Assembly (NCBI RefSeq): GCF_030272615.1
Contig: NC_081406.1
Location: 463,414,072-463,478,071, forward strand
DNA length: 64,000 bases
Reading direction: 5' to 3'
Source of the DNA: Cryptomeria japonica
Lineage: Eukaryota; Streptophyta; Pinopsida; Cupressales; Cupressaceae
Position numbers and translations under genes: made by a program. Shown here one piece after another: positions 46,371-58,984 of the stretch (position 1 is its first letter; every line of letters begins with the position of its first letter). The notes under the pieces were generated by a model. It was not told the DNA's origin, did no database searches, and saw only the letters and a list, made by a program, of their open reading frames with translations.

Positions 46371-47764
46371 ATTGGTATCCATTCATTACGTACAATTTTG
46401 CATTAAACTCATACCATGCATCTTGTTCCAAAACGTTCTATATTATCATCATAACTAATGAGGTATTTTCATGCATACTTATTTTCATTAACATTACTAG
46501 AGTACATTCCTTCATGATCCATTTATTGCATTTAAAAGATGACTACATACATGCATTACGATAATTCTCATCTAACCCACTTATACATTCTATCAAATTG
46601 TCATCCATACATGCTAACACTAACCATGAAACACAAGAACAAAAGTATCGCATAACACCAAAATGATCTCAGAGTTCACCCCTAGAGGGCTACATCTCCG
46701 GGTCTTCTCAACTACAAGACCCCTCTGATAATTAATTAAGTTATAGTTAGATAGGGTTCATGTCATTTACATTCCTGCCTTTTAGGCGAGCACAACCAAT
46801 ATACAAATGACCACTTCGGTTAATAAATCCTAAATGATCCCTACATAGAAACGGATCCAACTGAGCATATTAAAAGATGATACAAAGCTCCATTGCTTGA
46901 CGATAATATAACTAGGAGCCTAACCAACAATGGCCAACCACAAAACAAACAGATGATAGGGTCCAAACAAACATATCCAGGTCTGGCCATTACTTTAAAC
47001 AAAAGCGAATACAACATTCAGAACTTGCGACAACAATAACCAAAAAAAAAAGGTACAATCTTTTCCTATATTGATTTAAACATTTAAAGGTTGATCAAGT
47101 TTTCTAAATGATCTAAGTTGTTTTCAGTTTTCTATCTCATCCAGGTCTAGGTCATTCTTGGTTTTCTACTCACTACATTCATATGCATCAAGACATAACA
47201 TAAATACATCCCTACCAGTTTTTCAACCAAGTTCACATGAATGGAAAGCATTGATCATCTAAATATGTTATTTAATCCTTAGATAAACATCATTGACATA
47301 CTGGTTTGGAACAATACTCTAGTCCCCTTTTCTAGCAACACAAATTTACCCTTTACAAAAAGGAAATATACATTAAAAGGAATAAAGAAATGGGAAACCC
47401 CTTTCCTAATCAAATAAAATCCCCTTATATTTAAAACAATTTCACCATCCAAAAATATTAAATAACACATATATATCCTAATATATACCTAACTTAATAA
47501 AAATTAACAACTGAACAACAATTATTTTTTCATTGGTAATATACACTATAAAAGGACCAATAATTAATATATAATTAATAATATATATAAATATATAAAT
47601 TATCTAAATTAATATATATCTAAAATATACATTAATCCATAATTAATAATTAATATATAATAATAATATATATTAATTAGAGTTTAATATTAATAATATA
47701 TATTAACTTAAAATTTTATATATTTTTTTTGTTGAAACTAAAACAAAAATTAATTAATTTAAAA

Positions 47765-48090
47765 TTTAATGGAGGGCGGCAAACCCTAAGGCAATCGTGG
47801 GCCCACCTCCCATCCACGAGAGTGGGGGCAGCTGTGCCCTAGCCGTCGGGCTTGTGGCCACCATGGTGGACGCAGACCCTCAGCCTCCACATAGTGGAGC
47901 CTGGGTCTCTGCGGCTGTCGTGGGGGTCGCAGACACTTCGGCCTCCACCTTTTGGAGCAGGGTAGCTGCGGCCACTCACATGGACACAACCCCTCTACCT
48001 CCACACGGTGGACGTAGGGGCTCTGCGGCTCTACGGGAGATAGGAAGGGGAGGGTCGTGGGTTGAGCTTCAGCTCCCCCCCCAAAAAAAA
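47765..48090. other. GC-rich island in the long LTR
   Basis: A sharp jump from over 80% AT to clearly GC-rich sequence, with repeated CCTCCAC-GGTGGA phrases. A matching island (GTGGGCCCACCTCCC versus CTGGGCCCACCTCCC) sits at the corresponding place near 63700. It could be a promoter or CpG-rich control region. ORFs through it are not conserved. Confidence 0.6.
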
Positions 48091-49130
48091 ATTATTTTCT
48101 CTTTCAAACTTTAAAAATTTTGATTTTTAATTTAATAAAATAGAATTTTTTTTTTTTTAAATAAAAAAATAAATAAAACATAAACCCTCAGAGATGAATA
48201 ATAAAAAAAAACACCATCTCACACAGAGACTCTAACATTTTTATTTTTTTTTAAATCACACATTATCCAATAATCAAAACTTTGATGAACAACCAAAACC
48301 AGAAATGAATTTCTTCAACCAAAGCCCATATTTGGGCAAGAAAAGAACCATTTTTCACACAATGATTTAAACTTCTTTCCACAATCCAAAATAGTGCAAC
48401 CAATATTTCCAAGGCTAAAACTCAAATCTGGGAACATTCATGGATTCTTAAACCATATTTTTCATGAAGAACAACCAAACACAATTCTTGATTTAACAAT
48501 GGAATAAAAAGTTAAACAAGAATACTACCTCCTTTAGCATTCCTGGAAAGATCTTTTGAAGAAGAGCCCAACTTGCAGTTGTAGAAAAATCCACCTTCCA
48601 AAACCCCCAATCTCCATCCAAAAATATTCTTTCTTTTTCCAAAAAAAAATCAACAACCCCCAAAATATTTTTCCAACCTAGGTTAAAAGAATGAAATTTT
48701 GACCTAATTTTCTAATTTCAAATTTAAACACTTTTTAAATAAAAAATGAAAATAATCATTCTTTTCAACTATTCAAATAATCTAACTTGCTTTTCTAATT
48801 AAAATTAAAATGCTTCTCTCTTTCTTTTAATTTTAATTTTCTTAATATTAACTAAGCTAACATTTATATTTCACAATATTGACAAGGATAAAATATTTTA
48901 ATTAAATTAATTTCCAAAATCAATCTTTTACACTATATCAAATATACATATAAATTAAATTTGCTTTACTAATAAAAATTGATTTTCTTAAATAAGTAAA
49001 ATTAACCTTTCTTTTCCAAAATGCAAAAGAGATTAAATTATTTCTATTTCAAATAACTTTAAATCTTTCCTTTTTAAAACGCATAAACTAATTAAATTCG
49101 TTATTTAAAATTAACCATTAAATTAAACTC

Positions 49131-49384
49131 GCTACAAACATAAATAAAGCAATATTTTTTATTAATGATTAATCACATAAAAGAAACCTATATATTTTAA
49201 TTCCTCAATTACAAATGTGTAAATGAACACATTAAATCAAATTAAATACTTAAACTTGCTACAAACATACATAAAGCGATCTTTTTAATTAATGATTAAT
49301 CACATAAAAGAAACTTATTTATTTTAAATTTCTCAATTACCAATGCGTAAATGAACACATTAAATTGAATTTATTACTTAGGAT
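49131..49384 (+). repeat. 127-base tandem duplication
   Basis: GCTACAAACATA, AATGATTAATCACATAAAAG and AAATGAACACATTAAATT occur twice in the same order, starting at 49131 and 49258. Confidence 0.85.
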
Positions 49385-49893
49385 AAAATATTCCATTTTA
49401 CCACACGCAAGGCATGCAACCCAAGAAACCCAACCAATCACACAACACGCAAACCCAAAAGAAAAGGGAAACTGATAGACCACACACGACGCTCAGTTGA
49501 TCATGGCTAAGGCAAGACAAGGGTTTTATGACCACCTAATCCAAATTCTAAGGATGAAAGAGGTATACTCAACCCTGCGAATCTTGATGGAGATGAACCT
49601 CGCACCTAGATGGTACTGTACCTACAATCTCCTGCAACCATGTGTCATGCAAGCATACATATATATATATATTCAATGAAGGCATTAGCTCAAGATTTTT
49701 AACAAGAATTAGGGAAACAATTAATCTTACATAAGAATCGATGCGAAAGCACAATAACAAGTACACACAATATTCATATTATCTAATCTACAACATTACA
49801 TAATGGTTAATCAACCATCCAAGATTGCCACATAGAAAAAGTCAACCAAGGTAAAACCGGTTTTACAAGGCCAACTAGGGTAGGGGAACTACA

Positions 49894-49905
49894 TTCTCCC
49901 CCCTA
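49894..49905 (-). other. Polypurine tract next to the long LTR
   Basis: TAGGGGGGAGAA on the minus strand, immediately before the TGTAGTTCCC start of the LTR. It sets the element's orientation. Confidence 0.6.
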
Positions 49906-52725
49906 GGCTCCGACTTACTCCCGGAAGTCGTAAGGCTAGACAAAAATCATGCAACACGTATTAGCCCTGAAACTCATTTAACAAATATAAATTTGCACGT
50001 ATGAATCCTTCCATAAATAAATGAAACATTATTGCTAAAACCCTTATGAATATCATTACCCATTGGCAAGGTACAACTAAAGCCATACACTTCTTAAAAT
50101 ATTCTATGAATTATCCACAATCATAGCAGAGAAACAAGAATTTTCTTCCTTTCATTACACCAATTATAGCAAAAATAAAAATAAAAAAATAAGCATAATT
50201 ACCATAGTCATTCTACCAAACATGGCAAGAAAACATGCCCTCATGATCAATTTCTTTAACCAATTCATCCTTTTACAAAGCTTTATCTCATAGAACTAGC
50301 TTCCAATATCAATTTCTACAACCAAGTTAACATTTCAATAAATAGGAGCAATGTAAATAACTCAATTGTTTATACTTTCCAGGCATATAAGAAATTTTCC
50401 CAATGACTATGTCCCATTACATAGTGACAAGTTAATACCATTCAATCCATGATTACACATAATAACCATCCACATAACTGGATTGCACAACACAAAAGGG
50501 CTACATGTGAGCATGTCTAATGCTCGGTCAAAGATAACATGCACGATCAACATATCTATGCCTAATCTCAGAACAAATAACATGATCATAAATATCCAAC
50601 ATCTCACTCAAGGGCTTGATGGTGCTAGAGTAAACCATAGCAGTGCTACCTTCCATACAAGACCCTCGTGAACATCCCTTGTTGTGTAAGGTGTTTAGCC
50701 TCCAAGAGATAGTCACCACTCATAGGTAGGTAGTGGATCCTAGCTGTCTCATAGCCTCACATACCCCCATCCTCAAGGTTGCCTACGTCTACTTCCTCGT
50801 ATACACTCAACCAAGACCATCTCCTATGTTCTTGGAGAGGAATTCACATTCCAACACCAGACCAACATACAAAAACAACAATCATCTAGCTATTGTAGTA
50901 GCTCATCATGTGGTGTGGCCTAGTCACACATCCGCATGGCATGACAATGTGCACCTCGACATCACCCCACATCATGTCATCACATGGCATGGCTCTACGC
51001 TAAACCTGTCGGTAGGCCACATGGAAATATCTACTACATCCCGCATTGTGTCTTAGCATGGCATGGCAATACTCCAAGTGGAAAAGGCATGCAATGGACG
51101 TATCTCGCATGGCAGTGTACCTCGCGGAAAAGGGCATACGTAGGTCACACCCTGCATAGCGACGTTCCTCTTAGGATACCCACCGTAAGCCAAAGGTATA
51201 CATGGCTAAGGTCTACCCACAAGTCTACCAACACTAGTCGATTGGCAGCTCATGTGAAAAATAGCATGCCTCTCATGAAGACAAGGCAAAAGATGCTCCA
51301 ATAAAATCCATCATCAGTCTCAAGAACTGTAATCAATTATGCTCAAATAAAGGATAGGAATAGGCTGGCACACATGAACCTCATAAATCGGTTCATCACA
51401 AGGGAAAGTATTGAGTACACCTATAATACAGTTTCATTATATAACTATATTTCCTCGAAATAGGGAAGATAAAGTTGCTTCGTGTCGACATTACTCGTAC
51501 ATCGTTCCATACTATTCAAGGAATGGTGGCTTCTAATACTACCCCTTCACATATTGACTTATCAACAACCCGTGGGTTGGCACTGAGTAAGGAAACAAAT
51601 CAGAAACATCACATAAATAGTATGGCTTCCCATACTCATAAGCAAACATATCCTCCATGATTGATTACTTCACCATCCCATGGGCACACATAGCAAGCAT
51701 GGGTTTCTTACAACACACAAGGTATAGCACCATTACTGGTTTAGTCACATTTATGGGGGTAATTTTCAATGCGCTATCATCTACTCAAGATGGGTTTTAC
51801 CTGTTCTTTCCACATGAATCACTAAATAAAGTTTACCTTAAATACACATACTGAAATTCTTAACAATTCAAACTTACACAAGGAAATAACGTCATTCCAA
51901 TATCTTTCTCAAATTCCACTAAGCATTTGCATTCACATTACTAACTATGCAATTTTCTTTTCCAAAATGAAAAACTTTCCTCTTTAAATTAGAAGCCAAA
52001 AGAAAACATACAATTTCATATGCGTTATAAAAATTCTTCTTAAATCACTACATTCTTAGTAGCATTTCTAAAAATCTTATGATCTTAGGCAAGGAGAAGG
52101 GGAAAGAGAGTTTGAAAATTAAACTATTTCCTACAAATACATACGATCCACAAGGTCACACTATATGCTCAGATATAAGTCTATCATTTTAGTTGCATGG
52201 TTTTCATTTCACTATCTTTATAGGAGGATGCCAAAACAACCTAACATGGCTTTTCCAATTATTATGGTTGCAATAGAATGTTCTAGTTTTCCGAACAACA
52301 AATATCAAAATAGGTAATCTTATCGATAATGCAAGACCTCTTGAGAACACTCACTATTCTTAGTTCAAAACAAAGCATATAAAAAATCTGCAACCTATCA
52401 TTGAAAATTCAAGGTACGGTAAGAAGATAAGCGAGGAGCTATCAACTAAATAATACACATTTATGCATACACATCAAGCAAGCTTTTCATTCATACTTTC
52501 TGAACATAATAAGGAAACTACATATATCCAAAACCAAGTTTAATGGAGCATTGCTAAAATAGGTCCTCAATCAATCTGGTTTAAAGGAGCACATAAACCA
52601 ATCTTTTGTGGAACACATTAAGACACTCTCAAAGCTACTATAACATGTTCCCTTTTGATACTTTCTTTTACAACTAAAGCAGTTTCACAAAATCAACTAT
52701 TCGCATAATAATGCACATTACTTAA
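49906..52725. other. Unassigned, probable interior remnant of the long-LTR element
   Basis: No gag, protease, integrase or RT motif is visible on either strand. The region 50900-51250 has repeated GCATGGCATGGC and CATGGCAATG phrases. It is likely untranslated or decayed interior. Confidence 0.4.
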
Positions 52726-52744
52726 GATAGAATTTAATTATGTT
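52726..52744. repeat. 19-bp target site duplication of LINE B, left copy
   Basis: GATAGAATTTAATTATGTT, identical to 60733-60751. Confidence 0.92.
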
Positions 52745-52904
52745 TTGATTGATTGAAAAATAGGTTTTACAGACCCAAAACCATTACAACATAGTTAGAA
52801 ATAAAGTTGAGAAAATAGAGTCCACATACAGATCAACTGGTCAAAAGACCAGCGAACAGAAAAATAGCTAAACAACAAAAAACAACAAAGAACCCAAGGA
52901 GACA

Positions 52905-54877
52905 CTACATAGTAATTTTCTTAAGTAGATCCTCTGCCTTTGTCACCAGCTCATCATAGGTCACCCCAACTACTTTAAGCTCCTCCAGGTCCTTATTCAC
53001 TTTCTTTTCCTTCCTCTTCCCACGAGTGCGGGTTCTGGGACCCTGGGCTTCCCCTGTTCCTTCTGCATCCAGGTCAATTTCCTGGATTTCCTTTTCATCA
53101 TCAAGCTTGCTGATGAGGGTATGGGTGTTGTTGGCTGAGATTTTCAGAATGCTAAGGCTCTACTCTGCAATATTCTTGAGGCACTCCTCTATCTTGTCCA
53201 CTTTGGCGACTGTGTCTGAGAGCGTTTTTTCACTAGTTTCCTCCAGGGTTTTTCTGTCCTGTATTTCCTTTTCAATTTTCTCAAACCAGGGATTAAAGGC
53301 ATCTTTGATGTCTTCTTCTTTAGCAATTGTGTTCTTCAGATCCTCGATATAATCGGTAATAGTGTTCCCCTCTCCAATGTTAATAGTCACCATGATCAGG
53401 ACTCTATTGTAGAGTTTTTTGTACTCATCCGCAATTTTCTTATTCCCATCAATAAGCCATTCTATGGTTTTCATAAAACCATTCAAGGCCTTAGGAGGAG
53501 GGCCAGAAGAGGGAGTCACTTTTCCAGGGGTTATCTATTCATCTTTAGAGATATGGAGGGCAGAAATAGTGTCTACAGCCCTGAGAGTCTCCTCCATAGT
53601 CTCCATATCCGGGCTATGTTCAGCTTGTAGGGTCCTTGTTTGCTTGTCATCTTCTAGTTCCTTGCTAGTCTCCTCTGGATCTTTGCCAGTCTCCTTTGTT
53701 TTCTTTAGCTTCTTCCTAGTCTGGGCTTGGTTCTTATTTTTTTCTTCATCACCCCCTTAGGGTTCTTCTTCTCCTCAGGGAAATCAGAGTACTCTTCTTC
53801 CGAAGAAATACTAATCAAGGTTTTTCTTTGAGGTTTTTTGCTCTTAGAGGAAGAGGGTCTTGATTTCCTCTTCTTACTACTCTCATACTCTGAGTCATCA
53901 GAGATTTCCTCATTATCAGTCGAGGAATCATTTTTTGATTCCTCCTCCTCTGAGAAATTAGAATTAGACATTTCTTCTTCTGAATCCACAGAGAGCTACC
54001 TTCGGTTGATTTTACTGGCCTTTAAATGGTCATAAATGAGGACCATAAGTCCCTGGTGCATTGCAGTATCACCTCAAGGATTTTCTTTATAGGCTTTTAG
54101 GGAGGCATTCATAGAATAGAGCAAGAAGTAAGGGAAATTCACCTTATCATTATGCCTAAAATGAGTTAACAGGACAAAATGATACCCATATACTTTCATA
54201 AACCTACCATCTAGAGTTATATACCTCATTAAAACAAAGAGAATTTCCCACCAAGGTTCTGCAAAAGCCCTAGGTGGGTAATAGGTTTTACTCAACTTTA
54301 CCAGTCTTTTCTTCTCTTTCTCAGTGACCGGGTACCTTTCAATGGCTTCCCTACTGACCTTCCTGTCTCTGTAGAAGTTGCAGCCCTCCCTATTGAGACC
54401 TATAGCTTTAGCTATTAATTCTTCGTCAATTTCCACCAGTTGGTCGCCCATTTTAAGCATGCCCTTCTTCCAATTTTTGCAGAAGAAGCTAGTTATCTTT
54501 CCATCATGGCCATGGAGTCTCTCAATGAAGCTCGGAAGACCACCCTTCTGCAAAATTTCCCACACCTCTTCTTTCTGTTTCCACTCCTTGCAACTGCTTG
54601 GCTCATATCTTCTCCTATTTCTGCCCATGGTGTCATTTCTCATAGTCAAGTTTAGATTACAGAACTGGTGAAATAGAGAGCTATTCGGAGTTAAAACAAA
54701 AACCCAGAAAGTGTGTGTAGCATTAATGATCTGATGGGTTATAAAACACGTTCTACTAGCTTTGATGTTGTAATGAGTAATAACCTCATTATAGAAGTAA
54801 CTCGAAGTGCTTACTTCAGTACTTATCATAATTTCCCTATCAATCAAGAGTCTTTGGGGTACTTCGATATCTTTCAT
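52905..54877 (-). pseudogene. LINE B ORF3, accessory protein of unknown function (nearly complete)
   Basis: One frame runs from 54877 with stops only at 54076-54074 (TGA) and near 54002 (TAG). A shift in an A-run near 53740 then leads to a second frame reaching 53160 (TAG) and ending at 52907-52905. Parts in order: a globular domain of about 270 residues with VEIDEELIAKAIGLNREG, EPWWEILFVLMRYITLDGRF and VNFPYFLLYSMNASLKAY; a Ser/Glu then Lys/Arg linker (SKKRKSRPSSSKSKKPQRK); a coiled-coil-like region; and a short Arg/Lys-rich tail. The first Met overlaps ORF2 by 38 bases. Met codons near 54643 and 54628 are alternative starts. No family is recognised. It resembles ORF3 of LINE A and, more weakly, the big ORF of the nested LTR element. 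Confidence 0.7.
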
Positions 54878-57800
54878 TAATTATGATTTGTTTGACATCT
54901 TCGAGGAGACTGCTCTCACCTATCCACGTGGTTATAGTCTCATTCTTAACTGCCATGTTTGCGGCCCAATCAGCAGAACAGTTGGCCTCCCGATAGATAT
55001 GGGATATGTGGCATTTTTTGAAGGTTCTAATGATTTCAATAGCAAAAAAATTTATATTGTGAATCGACCAAGAGGGCTTTGAGGTCCCATTGAGACACTT
55101 AATTATATTATTGGAGTCCCCTTCTATCCAGAGATAGGGACAGTTCCATTTCTTGGCTAGAATAATACCTTGAAGGGCTGCCATAGCTTCCGCTTTATGA
55201 TTGGTTTGAGTGCCAATAGGGACAGCAATCATACCTTTGCAAATGCTTCTGTAGTCTCTGAGAATAACTCCATAGCCTGAGGGACCTAGGTTTCCTTTGG
55301 CTGCTCCATCAAAATTGATTTTAAGCCATCCTTGGGGAGGGGTTTGCCATTTAACTTCAAGCCTTTTATTGTAGTTAGGATTATGACCATCAGTGATCTT
55401 CATATTCCAAGCTCTTAAGATGTTTGACTCCAAGGAGTTATTAGAGTAACAAGAGACCTCCATGGTTCCCATGTTTTTCTGAATAGCCCTTTGAATTTTC
55501 TGAAAAACAATGTCTTGATTTAGGGACACATCCCTGAATATTCGGTTGTTTCTTTCCTTCCAAAGACCCCACAAAATGTGTGGAAGAGAGAGTTGCCACA
55601 TACATCTCAGATAAGAGTTGGTCCAATGAATTTGCCAGGAAGAGAACAAATCTCTGATGTTACTGGGAAACACCCAAGGTAGACTAAAGCTCTTGAGGAA
55701 GCTTTCCCAAACAGAGGTTGAGAAAGAACAGTGGAGGGCAAGATGGTCCACTGACTCTTCCTCTTGAAAGCACAGCACACACCTATCTTATTTTGGAGAA
55801 TAGTCCAGAAGAACAAATTGATTTTGGGAGTGAGACCTTTTAACCAAGCTTTAGACTAGAAGGGATTCATAGGAAGGGAGGGGGAAAGGATACAATACAT
55901 CGAAGACATAGTAAAAATACCTTTGGGGTTATATTTCCAGATCAGGGAATCATTTTCCTTATTTAGCCAAAAAGCAGACAATTGGGTTTTGAGCTTAGAG
56001 AGACTAGGATGAATACTATCAATGTTCTTCCAGTTGTTCCCATCCCAATAATCTGCCACTAAGGTACCAAAAGAGCCAATACAGAAGGGGGCATGGGAAA
56101 CCCACTCATAGAAATCCATAAGGGGTTTGTCAAAAAGCCAGGGATCCTCCCAGAATCTAACTTTTCTATCATTTCCAAGTTTCCATGTCACACCTTTAGC
56201 AATCACATCTTTACATTTAGAAACATGGTTCTAGATATGGGATCCATTTATGCTGAGATCTGAATTAAGAAAAGAAGAAAGAGAAGATGACAGAAGAGAA
56301 TACTTACTTCTCCAAATTTTGCACCGTTCAGAATCAGAGTGAAACCATCTCCAAGCTTGTTTAGACAAGAGAGCTTCATTTAAAGTGTGAATCCTCCTGA
56401 GCCCCAGACCACCTTTGCTTTTTGGCTTGCAGACCTAATCCCATGCCACCAAGAACATTCTTTTCTTTTCCTCAACCCCAGACCATAGGAATCTTCTTTG
56501 AATTTTCTCAATAGCTTCAGCGTACTTGACTGGAATTCTGAATAGGCTAAGAGCATAAATGGGGATACTTTGAAGAGTAGCCTTAAGGAGAAGGAGCTTA
56601 CCAGCTTGACTTAAAAGAGCCCCTTTCCAACCTGTAAGTTTTTTGTGAAATTTATCAACTAGTGAACTCCAATAGGAGTCAGGAGGGGCAATCCCCATGG
56701 TGAGACCAAGGTAGGTAGCAGGAAGGTCAGCAATCTTACACTCCAAAATTTTGCTGATCCTTTGTTGTCTTCTCTCTGGGGTATTAATGAAAAAGACATC
56801 ACTTTTGGCCCAGTTAATAAGCTGCCCCATAGTAGAAGCATATTTGCACAAGGTACTCTTCAGAACTTTAGTTTCTAAGATGCTTGATTCCCCCTTAATT
56901 ATTGTATCATCAACAAACTGCTGGTGTGAACAAATAAGGTCAACAGAAGAAGGTTGGAGGCCCTTAAAGGATCCCTTCTGCACCAAGTTTTCCATGGTCC
57001 GATGAAAGCATTCTGCCATAATAATGAAAAGGATGGGGGAGATAGGATCTCCTTGCCTAAGACCTCTCGAAGCTTGGAAAAAAGTTGAAGGAGAACCATT
57101 TACAAGAAAAGAAAAGGATGCAGTAGTGGTAAGTTGGGAGAAAAGATCCACAACTCTTGGGGCAAACCCAAAGGAAGTGAGAACTTTCTAAAGAAGAGAC
57201 CAGTCAACCCTATCATAGGCTTTGGAGAGGTTGAGCTTAAGGATGAGACCCTGCTTCTTCACTTTAATAAGAGAGTGAATATTCTCATGAACAGTAATAA
57301 TGGAATCGACAATTTGTCTTCCAGGAACAAACCCATTCTGGTGGTGTTTAATTAAATCTAGGAGAATAGACAAGAGTCTAGAAGTCATGACCTTAGATAT
57401 GATCTTGTAAAAGGAGTTGCAGAGGCTAATAGGTCTGAACTTGTCCAAAGAATCAACACCTTGAATCTTGGGATGAGAGCAATAAAAGTACCATTGATTT
57501 CCTTCAAGAGTTTTCTAGCCCCAAAGAATTCCTTAACCCCATTAGCAACATCAGTCCTGATAATGTCCCAAAACTCTTGAAAAAGGAGCATTGGGAAACC
57601 ATCAGGACCAGGAGCTTTGTTTCCATCAAAGGAGAAAACAACATTTTTAATTTCTAAGATGGAAGGAATGGAAGAGAGAAAGACATTATTTTGGGCATCA
57701 ATGAGACGAGGAATGTTTTGAAGAAAAGAGGACTGAGCTTCAGCATCCAGACTTTGATCCCTCATTAGGAGGTCCAAGAAATACCTCTTAGCTTCATTCC

Positions 57801-58982
57801 TTATTTCATCTTCCTTGACCAACTCCCCACTGTCCATAACTAACTTGTTCATCCTGTTGGCTGCTTTATGTTTGATGGTTGATATATGGAAGAATCTTGT
57901 ATTCCTGTCCCCTTCCTTGAGCCAAATGCATCTTGATCTCTACTTCCAAAACATTTCCTCTTTAGCAATAATGTCATGGTATTTCTTAAGAATCTCATTC
58001 TCCTCAGCAATAGAAATAGTGCTGAAACCATCCTTCTGGATCTGGTCCTATATTTCTTTAAGGTTTTCCTGAATTTTACTCTTGGCCTCAAATATGTTCC
58101 CAAAGTTGTTCTTATTCCAAATTCAAATGTTGTCCTTCACACTTTTGAGCTTCTTAACCACTTTAAACATTGTCGTTCCCTCAACTTGGATACTCCACCA
58201 TTTTTGAATATATTTTTAATGTCAGGGTGAAGGGTCCACGTTTTTTCAAATCTAAAGGGATAGTTTTTCCTTCTATTGATCAGATCAACATTGACGGTGA
58301 TTGGAAAGTGATCGGAACCAGCCTGGATATGTGCAGATAAAGAATAGAAATACTAACTATACCAGTCGTCAGAAATAAGAGTTCGGTCCAGGCACACTTG
58401 AATAAGGTCATTACCATTTCTTCTATTTGTCCAAGTGAAATTACAACCCTGTATCTCCAGATCATTAAGAGCTTGGGAATAAATAAAGTCCATGAGGGCC
58501 ATCCTACTTTCCAGCTGAGGAGGATTGCCTCCAAATTTTTCCTCCTCTTTTAAAGGTGTATTGAAATCCCTCATAACCATCCAACTAAGATTTTTGAAGC
58601 TTTCCCTAGCCTATATAATCCTTTTCCAAAAAGAGTTCCTAGCCTTTAAGGTATTAGGAGCATAAATGTTTGTGAGAATCCATGAAGAACCATCTTTAAG
58701 ATGCTCAAATTTAATACAAGAAAAATTACTTTCCTGAATAATGACCTGGTCTTTAACAGTGTTAAGATTCCAAATGGTTGCAATGCCTCTAGAAGCACCT
58801 TTAGAACTTCCCCCACTAATATTACCATTTTTGAAGAACTTCAAAGATTCAACTTTTTTTCTACTCATTTTGGTTTCTTGAATAAGAAAAATGTCAAGAT
58901 TTCTATCTCTTATCATATTCCTAATAATATCATGTTTACGGGGATTTTTTAGACCCCTTATGTTCCAAGAAATTATCTTCAT
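54840..58982 (-). pseudogene. LINE B ORF2: endonuclease, reverse transcriptase, zf-RVT, RNase H (broken)
   Basis: Starts MKIISWNIRGLKNP at 58982, two bases after the ORF1 stop. Endonuclease: LIQETKMSRKKVESL and, after a stop near 58611, VMRDFNTPL, GCNFTWTNRR and CLDRTLI; the usual catalytic GDFN reads RDFN. RT: NKAPGPDGFPMLLFQEFW, FRPISLCNSFYKIISKVM, NGFVPGRQ, LNLSKAYDRVDW, LRQGDPISPILF, and QQFVDDT with the catalytic DD. zf-RVT: CFQEEESVDHLALHC. RNase H: INFDGAAKG, HKAEAMAAL, IEGDSNN and REANCSADWAAN, with acidic residues kept. The last 312 codons (55778-54840) are intact. Three frame changes and a few stops inactivate the rest. Confidence 0.88.
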
Positions 58983-58984
58983 AG

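Larger units (their letters stand above)
45481..49893 (-). mobile_element. Long LTR (4.4 kb), probably the 3' LTR of a minus-strand Gypsy-type element
   Basis: Runs TGTAGTGCCC to GGAACTACA on the + strand. Directly right of it (49894-49905) the minus strand reads TAGGGGGGAGAA, a polypurine tract leading into TGTAGTTCCC. So this is a 3' LTR of an element whose interior lay to the right on the minus strand. LTRs this long are unusual but known in Gypsy elements. It contains a minisatellite, a GC-rich island and a 127-base duplication. A diverged relative begins at 61267. Confidence 0.6.

Noticed and set aside
47786-48114. ORFs on both strands in the GC-rich island
   Set aside because: Composition-driven. 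The matching island near 63700 does not keep the frames.
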